A stretch of 11,546 nt of DNA from Ramicandelaber brevisporus. Its lineage: Eukaryota; Kickxellomycota; Ramicandelaberales; Ramicandelaberaceae. The stretch lies in NCBI GenBank assembly GCA_025201865.1, contig MU603099.1:1-11546 (forward strand), in the 5' to 3' direction. Below, one piece after another: positions 1 to 6,080 of the stretch. The position numbers and the translations under genes are program-made. Within the stretch, counting starts at the first letter, position 1; each line of letters opens with the position of its first letter. The notes below the pieces were generated by a model. The model saw nothing but the letters and a program-made list of their open reading frames with translations. It did no database searches and was not told the DNA's origin.

Positions 1-20
1 TTCCGGACTGCTCTCACTGC

Positions 21-54
21 AGTGTGATGCGGTGTGATGCGGTGTGATGTGGTG
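21..54. repeat. 10-bp tandem repeat, about 3.3 copies
   Basis: The unit GGTGTGATGC is repeated in exact 10-bp register at 21-30, 31-40 and 41-50, followed by a partial copy. The first copy starts with A instead of G, and the third ends in T. It lies beyond the 3' end of the F-box gene and no coding role is visible. Confidence 0.8.
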
Positions 55-87
55 CTTTACACCTCACAGCTGAAACACGCAGCGAGT

Positions 88-127
<40 letters not shown>

Positions 128-134
128 GCAGCAG
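88..134. repeat. (AAC)13 microsatellite running into CAG units
   Basis: Thirteen perfect AAC units occupy 88-126 and continue as AGC/CAG units to about 134. It lies in the 3' flank of the minus-strand F-box gene. The rest of 1-286 shows no gene, RNA or other element that I can support. Confidence 0.9.
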
Positions 135-235
135 TGGCCCAATTTGGAAGTCACTGTCCACGGTGTATTGTAATTAAACTCGACTGAGAACGGCAGTCTT
201 TGTTATTACACTGTGGGTAAAACAATCGTCATTTG

Positions 236-241
236 TTTATT
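236..241 (-). terminator. Poly(A) signal AATAAA for the F-box gene
   Basis: TTTATT on the plus strand reads AATAAA on the minus strand, about 46 bp downstream of the F-box gene stop codon. A second AATAAA at 283-288 overlaps the stop codon itself. This one is better placed to direct 3' end formation. Confidence 0.5.
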
Positions 242-286
242 CGTGAGTAAAACGGTAAAAACAATGCAAGTTAAACACTCTTTTTA

Positions 287-1993
287 TTAAAAGAAAGAAA
301 TTATGAACATTACGAACCACGACAGTCCATAGATAACTGCATAGATAAGCATGATTTGAATGGTGAGTGCAACGACCTGGATGAGGATTACCATGCCTGT
401 CGATAAACCGGTACCGCGGCAGCTACATTTGGCAGGATCGTGGCGATCGGCTAACTTGCCATCATTAACGTCCAGATGAGGGAATGTGGCTTTTGCAGCG
501 TTAATCGTCTTGGTTGGGTAGTCATTGAGACCAAGTGTCTTGAGAGAGCCGCTGAATGCAGATGCAAGTGCGACAACTGCGGTAGAATTGACAAACTTTT
601 GGTTGCTTGTGTTGAGATTAATCGTCCAAACTGAGGATTTTCCATCGAGTTTAAACTTGTCCAAGTCGCCAGCGTTCCACTTGCAGTCATTTAGTTCAAA
701 TGTGCGAATTGTTGGGGTCTCTGCCACAAACTGAAGAGCGTTGGAGATGTCACGCAGCTCATGGAAGCTCACCTTGGACAAGAATCGGCTGAATGATGAC
801 GACTTACTGATCTCATTTTGTGATACAGATTTGTTGTCCTTCTCTGAAAAATACACTGGCGAGGGAGTAGTAACGCTAAATGTCCTGAGGTAAGGCAAAT
901 ACCCAAGAATGTCGTTGACCTTTACCGGATACGCAGTAACCTTCAAATCGATCAAATTTGGCAGATACTTGAAGATTAGCGGGAGCCAGAGCGAGAATGT
1001 GCCGTGGTGAATCAACTCAAACGATGTCACCGATGGCCATTGCTTGGAGAAGATAAAGTCGGTTGGACGCCGATGAATCGACGCGTAGGTGCATTCCAAG
1101 TCCATTGTGACCATAACAAGTTCTCGCAACTGGGGGAATCTGTCTGGGGTGATACTACTGTAGTTGAAGGGCTGTTGACAGCACAATGGCAAAGCGAGAG
1201 TGTTCAGCTTTGGAAAGACCTCGTTCGATCCAAACAGCGCACTGAGCTTAGAATTCACGCACGGTATATCAGAAGTTTGACGGATTATCAGCTTGGACAG
1301 ATGCGGAATGATCTGCGGGAAGATGTCCTCATTGACTACTGGGTGCGGTGCGTCAACATGGAATGATACGCGTGACTTGTGATGGATCATTGACAGAGTG
1401 TCTTGCAGAGTGTCAAACTGGGCTGTTGATCTGGCTTCAAGAACCCACTCAATCGTCGAGACGTGACCACTCTTCGCCTTATCGTTAATCCAGTCTATCG
1501 CCATCTTCATTTGGTTCAACGATGCATTCGTGGCCACCAGCTTGACATGTTGCAGCGCAATCATCTTGGCAAGATGATCTTTGAAGATGATGTCTGAGGA
1601 ATCATCCAGCCAGATCCAAGCAATTCTGCAGTTTGGATAGGCCGCGCCAATGTCAAACTTGCCACAGCCAGAGTTACTGCGAATCTTGAGAGTACGCACC
1701 AGCTTTGTGAATTCCTTGGTGAATCGAAACCCTTGAGTCACGGGATTGCATTCATGGCTGATCACCTCCGTCTTCATCACTTGGCGCATAATCAGCTCTG
1801 AACGACCAAACGCCTTCTCAAAGTCCAGAATCTCGTAGTTGGTGAGATACTCGAGAACCATTTCAATCAGCTCCTCAGGTAAACCAAACAGACTGTATAC
1901 AGCATGATCAGTAACTGCAGCCGCAGTTGATGTTGGTGTTGATGATAGCGTTGACGTTGATACAATTGGCGAAGGCGAGCTCTTGACAGACAT
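287..1993 (-). CDS. F-box protein with LRR-like repeats and a C-terminal membrane anchor
   Basis: Likely substrate adaptor of an SCF (Skp1-Cullin-F-box) ubiquitin ligase. From the ATG at 1993 the product is 568 aa. Residues 1-32 are S/T/P-rich. An F-box follows at about 35-70, starting 'LFGLPEELIEMVLEYL', which should bind Skp1. The body has irregular leucine-rich segments such as 'FPQLRELVMV', 'LPNLIDLKV' and 'LPYLRTFSV', the usual target-binding architecture of fungal F-box/LRR proteins. The last 37 residues (about 532-568) are almost all hydrophobic, preceded by a 'CSCRG' motif, and look like a tail anchor. An in-frame ATG at 2173 would add 60 residues, but these are mostly T/I/A/V runs translated from an AAC/AAT-type repeat, and a TATA-like TATATGAA sits directly before that ATG, so 1993 (context AACGCCATG) is preferred. 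No introns are visible. The substrate cannot be inferred. The F-box call is strong; the LRR call is moderate. Confidence 0.85.
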   Translation of the reverse strand: MSVKSSPSPIVSTSTLSSTPTSTAAAVTDHAVYSLFGLPEELIEMVLEYLTNYEILDFEKAFGRSELIMRQVMKTEVISHECNPVTQGFRFTKEFTKLVRTLKIRSNSGCGKFDIGAAYPNCRIAWIWLDDSSDIIFKDHLAKMIALQHVKLVATNASLNQMKMAIDWINDKAKSGHVSTIEWVLEARSTAQFDTLQDTLSMIHHKSRVSFHVDAPHPVVNEDIFPQIIPHLSKLIIRQTSDIPCVNSKLSALFGSNEVFPKLNTLALPLCCQQPFNYSSITPDRFPQLRELVMVTMDLECTYASIHRRPTDFIFSKQWPSVTSFELIHHGTFSLWLPLIFKYLPNLIDLKVTAYPVKVNDILGYLPYLRTFSVTTPSPVYFSEKDNKSVSQNEISKSSSFSRFLSKVSFHELRDISNALQFVAETPTIRTFELNDCKWNAGDLDKFKLDGKSSVWTINLNTSNQKFVNSTAVVALASAFSGSLKTLGLNDYPTKTINAAKATFPHLDVNDGKLADRHDPAKCSCRGTGLSTGMVILIQVVALTIQIMLIYAVIYGLSWFVMFIISFF

Positions 1994-2049
1994 GGCGTTC
2001 TTCAGAATGGCAGAAATGGGACGAGAGGAGTGCTGTATGAAAAAATACG

Positions 2050-2125
2050 TTGCTATTACCGCTATTGTTACTGCTATTGTTATTGTTGTTATTGCTGTTA
2101 TTGTTGTTACTGCTGTTGTGTGAGT
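2050..2125. repeat. ATT/GTT-type trinucleotide repeat in the F-box gene leader
   Basis: An imperfect run of TTG, TTA and CTG units. On the minus strand it reads as AAC/AAT/AGC units just 5' of the preferred start at 1993. In the F-box frame it would encode a T/I/A/V-rich stretch, which argues that it is untranslated leader rather than protein. Confidence 0.7.
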
Positions 2126-2215
2126 AATGAAGATGAGCGAGATGCACAACGAGGCAACACGGCGGCAGAGCATTTCATATACACTCGTTCTTTAAGCACT
2201 AACCCAACACTCCTT

Positions 2216-2271
2216 GAAGATGAGAGGCAGCGCAAAAAATAATAACTCGAAGATGAGAGGCAGCGCAAAAA
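2216..2271. repeat. Direct repeat, two 23-bp copies at 33-bp spacing
   Basis: Identical 23-bp copies at 2216-2238 and 2249-2271 begin GAAGATGAGAGGCAGCGC and end in an A run. Both are followed by A-rich sequence. A decayed third copy (CTCGAGAAAGAGGACAGC) may start near 2283. The position, upstream of the F-box gene and near a TATA box, allows either a regulatory duplication or simple slippage. Confidence 0.8.
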
Positions 2272-2324
2272 TAAAAAAAGAACTCGAGAAAGAGGACAGC
2301 TCACCCTCAATGCCTCTTTCTACG

Positions 2325-2332
2325 TATAAAAG
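2325..2332 (+). promoter_or_regulatory. TATA box (TATAAAAG), plus strand
   Basis: A perfect TATAAAAG within 'TACGTATAAAAGAGATT'. It lies about 0.9 kb before the hydrolase start, so its transcript is unclear. It could start a long hydrolase leader or an unannotated plus-strand transcript. Confidence 0.4.
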
Positions 2333-2631
2333 AGATTAGTGCGCGTCGTCATCATTACTATTATTTAAAAAAAAAAAAACAGAAGGCGTGCCCTTTGCGC
2401 TTTGCTTTTGTTGAGTTGTTGTATCTTCTTTTACAGAGCTCACGAGCCCATGTGGTCGCTAGGAAAGGCTTATGTTTTAATAATAGACTGCCTGTTCTTG
2501 CTAGTACCCATTTTGCTCTTTTGTTCTTTTGTTCTTTTGGCTGATGTATGGCGTCTAGTGTCTGGCGGGCTGGCGAACGAGCGAGCGCTCGTGCGCGCGA
2601 GGGCTGATTATATTTTACTATTACTATTACT

Positions 2632-2658
2632 GCCATTTTGCAAGTACCACAAAATGGC
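2632..2658. repeat. Perfect 9-bp inverted repeat GCCATTTTG/CAAAATGGC
   Basis: The arms at 2632-2640 and 2650-2658 are exact reverse complements, separated by 9 nt. The arrangement suits a dimeric DNA-binding site or a small hairpin. No factor is identified. Confidence 0.6.
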
Positions 2659-2707
2659 GTTGTTTGGTTTTAAAATAGCAGTCCTGGATGGCTTTGCTCA
2701 TTAACAG

Positions 2708-2713
2708 CACGTG
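2708..2713. promoter_or_regulatory. E-box CACGTG
   Basis: The sequence GCACGTGT contains the palindrome CACGTG, the core recognised by fungal bHLH factors of the Pho4/Cbf1 type. It is 526 bp upstream of the hydrolase start. A 6-bp match alone is weak evidence. Confidence 0.25.
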
Positions 2714-2994
2714 TAAATGCCATTGGTCGTCGGATATCGGAGTTTAGCACAGAAAGAACACATGGTTCACGCGTGCTTTTTCAACCTGACCGCCCAAACA
2801 TCCTTTTGTAGACATGCCGAGCTCTCTCTCTGTGTGTGTGTGTATGCAACACAAGTTCACGCCCGAACTAGTGCAGTCATCATAAATGGTGCCGCTGTTG
2901 TTGCTGCTACTTCTGCCTCTGCTTGTTTTTCACCCCGTTTTGACAACCTTCTTTCGTCACAACTTATTCTTTTTTTTTCAAGTTTCAACCAAGC

Positions 2995-3034
2995 ACACCA
3001 CCACCAGCACCACCAGCACCACCAGCACCACCAC
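2995..3034. repeat. 9-bp tandem repeat CACCACCAG
   Basis: Three to four copies of a 9-bp CACCACCAG unit in the leader region of the hydrolase gene. Read in the upstream frame it gives an H/Q run, which a start at 2717 would wrongly include as protein. Confidence 0.8.
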
Positions 3035-3138
3035 AATCGACATTCTCTCTGTTTCTCTGTTGTGTTGTGTTGTGATTATCAGTTCTCCTTATTCTATTCT
3101 ACCTCTATTGTTGTTATTGTTGTTATTGTTGTTGTTGT

Positions 3139-3214
3139 ACTTTTGTACTTTTGTTCTGCCTCTCCACTTCTCCACTTCTCTACTTCTCTCCGCCTCTCTT
3201 TTTTTTTCTTATCG
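3139..3214 (+). promoter_or_regulatory. Pyrimidine-rich tract upstream of the hydrolase start
   Basis: The plus strand from about 3139 to 3214 is nearly all C and T, with repeated CCACTTCTC/TACTTCTC units and a T9 run. Such CT tracts directly upstream of start codons are common in fungal core promoters and leaders. This supports the ATG at 3239 as the real start. Confidence 0.5.
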
Positions 3215-3238
3215 ACCAACAAACGTATATATATAACA

Positions 3239-6001
3239 ATGAGTGCAAACCTTGCCTCCGCTGTTGGTGTTGCTGCATACACACCGCCACAGCAGCATCC
3301 ATACCGGGTTGACCCAGCTACAGCTGCTCTCGGAGTAGAGGAGAACGATGAATTTGATGTTTATGACGATGCGACTGTCCAAGAATTGCTGCGTCGACAG
3401 TACAACCTCGATTACTTTGGCACCGACAGTCAGTTTGAATATCAGCCATCCCAGCCTCCACCACATCCACTGCAGAAACAGCAACATCACCAACATCACC
3501 AACAGCAACAGCAGCAGCAGCAGCAGCAGCAATCACAGTATTACCATCATAGTAATAATAACAATAATAATAATCAGGTTTACGGTGGGATGGCAGCTCC
3601 GCAGTTGCTGCAGCATTTCCCACACCCTCCTGCTCAAGAGCCATCAATTAGTCGATCTGGAACATTTGGTTCCTTTGAGTCCGCTCCACCTGTGCCACCA
3701 AAGGACGATTTACTATATCAGAATCCATACGGATATCCACGAGAGTATCCAGGCCGTGGAATGATGACATCGCCTCCACCATCCATGGCATCTCCAGTTC
3801 CACACAATGGCTCCTTCTATCGTCCTGTTCCTCCATCCCACCAACCCTATCTCCACCGTGCGATGACGACTCCATCAATCGCACCGAGTCGCCCGTCAAC
3901 ATCTGCTACAACTCACGCACCATCATTCGCAAATGCAGCAGCACAAATGCCTCCAGCGCATCCACTTCCGTACCAATTACCACAATTTGCTCGCGGCAGT
4001 CTATCATCATCCAGCGCGCCAAATGATGCAGCAGCCCGTGCTCAAGAGTTCTTCATGACGATGCGGTCTCCTGGAATCAGCCTGCACTATTCTGGAATGT
4101 GCCCGGTTGACAATGAGAAGTCCAAGACGCCGACTTCGCTGTACTTTGAATTGCATGGAACTGGTCCCAAGAAGGTTCTCATGCTGCTTGGTTTAATGTG
4201 CTCAACTCCAATCGGTCGCGGTACTGCGGCTGCTCTGGCAGCCACTGGTGAATACCAGGTGTGCTTATTTGACAATCGCGGTTGCGGTCGCAGCAGCATC
4301 AGCGTCCGTCCATACACCGCCGCACTGCTGGCTCGCGATGCGACCAAGTTGCTTGATCACTTGGGCTGGGATAGTGGAGTGCACATGATTGGATTCTCGC
4401 TTGGTGGCATGATTGCACAGAAGATGATGCTCAAGCAGCCAGAGCGATTCGCGACGATTGCATTCATTTCCAGCTACCACAGCTCTCTCTATGCAATGCC
4501 AACTCTGTCCGACTTGGGCTTCTTTGTGCGGATGTTTGTTTTGGGTGACAAGAGTCTGCTCCCCAGTTTTGTCAAGATTTGCTTCCCAAAGCGATACTTG
4601 AATGCCGAATTCGAGAAGGGAGCCAAGGTCACCAACTATCAACTCATCTACAATGCTCTCAAAGGTGCAATGAACGACAATCCAGAGCGCAGTGGTGCCA
4701 CAAAGCGAGTCGGTAACTTTGCACAATTGACAGCAGCCATTATGCACAACATTGGCGCCAAGGAGCTTGCCAAGGTGCGCCAGAAGAATCCGGACTTGCG
4801 CATGCTGGTGTTCGCAGCAACGTTGGATAAAGTTGTCAAGTATCGATGCGGAGTGTCACTAGCGAGAATACTGAAGTGTCCATTGGTCACGTTCCATGGT
4901 GCTGGCCACATGCTGCACATTGATCAGCGCGAGCAATTCCACATGCTGCTGCGTGCACATCTTGATGGCATCTCTCCAGAGGAAGCGCTGCTTAGCAGGA
5001 GCAAGAATGGCACAATCAATGGCAGCGTGAATTCACACACACCTACGCCGTCCATGGTTGCACACAATGGTAATGGTAATGGTGGCTGTAGTGGAGGTGA
5101 GCGTATTGGTACAATTGTGTTTGAGCGTAATCCGGAGATGATTACAAAGGAACAGGCTGAACAACTTGCGCAGGCTGCGATTCTTGCAGACGATGCAATG
5201 CCTGATTTGAACGAAGAGCTGTTGTTCTCAATGCCAGCTGATGCATCAACTCGTCAATTCAAACCAGTTGAGTCCCAGGTTCAGCCTAAACAGCAACCAC
5301 AACAACAGCAGCAGCCGCAACAGCTCAATGTGATTCCAGAGCAATCGACTCCCGAGCCTGAGATGCCAAAACCTCAACCACTGTCACAGCCACAGCCACT
5401 GCCACAGTCACTGCCACAACCACAACCACAGTTACAGCAACAACCACAATCTCAACCACAGCCACAGCAACAACCACAATCTCAGCCACAGCCACAGCAA
5501 CAGCAGTCTGTTGCTGTTGTTGTTGAAGCACAGCCTGAATTGTCAGGTGTTCAACGTAAGGCGTCTCGCAAAAACTCTTCAAGCTCATCAACTAGCGCAG
5601 CTGCCAAGCAAATGAACGCAGATAGTCTGGCTCTCTTCCAGCAGCAACAACAGCTCATTCAGCAGCAGTTTGAGCAGCTTCAGCTTCAAATGCAAAATCT
5701 CGAGAAGCAGCGTCTCCAACTTCTCGAACAGCAGCAAGCTCTTGATGCTGAAGACGATAGCAACGGTTCAGCTGACTCAGATACTGATGATAGCGAGGCT
5801 GGCGGCACTAAGATCCGGTGGGCTCCATCAGTCAATGCCCAGGCTGCCAAACATCAGCAGTCTCAAAGTCGTTCTCCACAGAAGAATGGAGCCAAAATGA
5901 GCCTGAATCGCGCTCCGTCGTCTGTCCAAAGCGCACCCAAACTCGGCAACAGCCTGTTTGATCCATCGCGTCGTATTACATCTGCAATTAAACAATCTTA
6001 A
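3239..6001 (+). CDS. Alpha/beta-hydrolase domain protein with Q/N/P-rich arms and a C-terminal coiled coil
   Basis: A 920-aa protein with an AB_hydrolase_1-type domain at about residues 275-577. Visible landmarks are the oxyanion-strand segment 'MLLGLMCS' (from 315), 'DNRGCGRS' (from 345), the nucleophile elbow 'GFSLGG' with Ser387, Asp530 in 'ATLDKVV' and His557 in 'GAGHML'. The Ser-Asp-His triad is therefore complete and activity is expected; the substrate is unknown. The closest general type is the family with 'DNRG.GRS' and 'GFSLGGMIAQ' that contains epoxide-hydrolase and proline-iminopeptidase-like enzymes. The N-terminal arm has a Q/H/N tract (about 79-113) and is P/S-rich. The C-terminal arm has a QQQPQSQPQP decapeptide repeat, a Q-rich coiled coil (about 798-838), an acidic patch and a basic end. 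No signal peptide is seen. The frame is open back to an ATG at 2717, but those 174 codons translate microsatellites and CT tracts, so I chose ATG 3239 (AACAATGAG). No introns are visible. Confidence 0.9.
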   Translation: MSANLASAVGVAAYTPPQQHPYRVDPATAALGVEENDEFDVYDDATVQELLRRQYNLDYFGTDSQFEYQPSQPPPHPLQKQQHHQHHQQQQQQQQQQQSQYYHHSNNNNNNNQVYGGMAAPQLLQHFPHPPAQEPSISRSGTFGSFESAPPVPPKDDLLYQNPYGYPREYPGRGMMTSPPPSMASPVPHNGSFYRPVPPSHQPYLHRAMTTPSIAPSRPSTSATTHAPSFANAAAQMPPAHPLPYQLPQFARGSLSSSSAPNDAAARAQEFFMTMRSPGISLHYSGMCPVDNEKSKTPTSLYFELHGTGPKKVLMLLGLMCSTPIGRGTAAALAATGEYQVCLFDNRGCGRSSISVRPYTAALLARDATKLLDHLGWDSGVHMIGFSLGGMIAQKMMLKQPERFATIAFISSYHSSLYAMPTLSDLGFFVRMFVLGDKSLLPSFVKICFPKRYLNAEFEKGAKVTNYQLIYNALKGAMNDNPERSGATKRVGNFAQLTAAIMHNIGAKELAKVRQKNPDLRMLVFAATLDKVVKYRCGVSLARILKCPLVTFHGAGHMLHIDQREQFHMLLRAHLDGISPEEALLSRSKNGTINGSVNSHTPTPSMVAHNGNGNGGCSGGERIGTIVFERNPEMITKEQAEQLAQAAILADDAMPDLNEELLFSMPADASTRQFKPVESQVQPKQQPQQQQQPQQLNVIPEQSTPEPEMPKPQPLSQPQPLPQSLPQPQPQLQQQPQSQPQPQQQPQSQPQPQQQQSVAVVVEAQPELSGVQRKASRKNSSSSSTSAAAKQMNADSLALFQQQQQLIQQQFEQLQLQMQNLEKQRLQLLEQQQALDAEDDSNGSADSDTDDSEAGGTKIRWAPSVNAQAAKHQQSQSRSPQKNGAKMSLNRAPSSVQSAPKLGNSLFDPSRRITSAIKQS
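3473..3580. repeat. CAG/CAT then AAT repeats encoding Q/H and N tracts
   Basis: An in-frame run of CAG/CAA/CAC units followed by AAT/AAC units inside the hydrolase gene. It encodes a Q/H tract and then an N7 tract. Q/N tracts of this kind are typical of prion-like, assembly-prone disordered regions. Confidence 0.85.
5434..5493 (+). repeat. 30-bp tandem repeat encoding QQQPQSQPQP
   Basis: Two 30-bp units at 5434-5463 and 5464-5493 differ by one base (CAA against CAG), followed by a partial third. They encode two identical decapeptides within a longer P/Q-rich stretch (5281-5512). Near identity suggests a recent duplication. Confidence 0.85.
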
Positions 6002-6080
6002 TCATTTCTTCTTACCTCTTCTATAGTAGTGTTTTAGTTTATAATTCTGGTTTTTTATATTAATAGTTCATATTCTGTAA
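6002..6080. other. Convergent 79-bp gap between two 3' ends
   Basis: The hydrolase stop (TAA, 5999-6001) and the snRNP-protein stop (TGA, 6081-6083 on the minus strand) face each other across 79 bp of AT-rich DNA. No AATAAA is present on either strand here; TATAAT- and ATATTAATA-type sequences are the only AT-rich processing candidates. The transcripts probably overlap. Confidence 0.6.

Larger units (their letters stand above)
1994..3238. promoter_or_regulatory. Divergent intergenic region between the F-box and hydrolase genes
   Basis: About 1.2 kb separates the two divergent starts. In order it holds the ATT/GTT repeat (2050-2125), a TATA-like sequence on the minus strand (2174-2181), a 33-bp-period direct repeat (2216-2271), TATAAAAG on the plus strand (2325-2332), an A12 run near 2368, a CpG-rich patch (2570-2605), a 9-bp inverted repeat (2632-2658), CACGTG (2708-2713), a CT/GT dinucleotide run (2822-2844), a CACCACCAG repeat (2995-3034), a TTG/TTA repeat (3106-3138) and a pyrimidine tract (3139-3214). 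Open frames here are low-complexity and I do not regard them as genes. Confidence 0.6.

Noticed and set aside
1004-1366. 120-codon plus-strand frame inside the F-box gene
   Set aside because: It is fully antisense to a frame with clear F-box/LRR character, shows no domain and has no promoter-like context.
2581-2605. CpG-rich palindromic patch as a transcription terminator hairpin
   Set aside because: The context is eukaryotic intergenic DNA between divergent promoters, with no T-run logic of a bacterial terminator.
2361-2636. 91-codon minus-strand frame in the divergent region
   Set aside because: It ends in a phenylalanine run from a poly(A/T) tract and has low-complexity, R/A-rich sequence from CpG-rich DNA; no start context or domain.
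4265-4747. 160-codon minus-strand frame inside the hydrolase gene
   Set aside because: It lies antisense to the most conserved part of the hydrolase domain, and its composition is that of a shadow frame.
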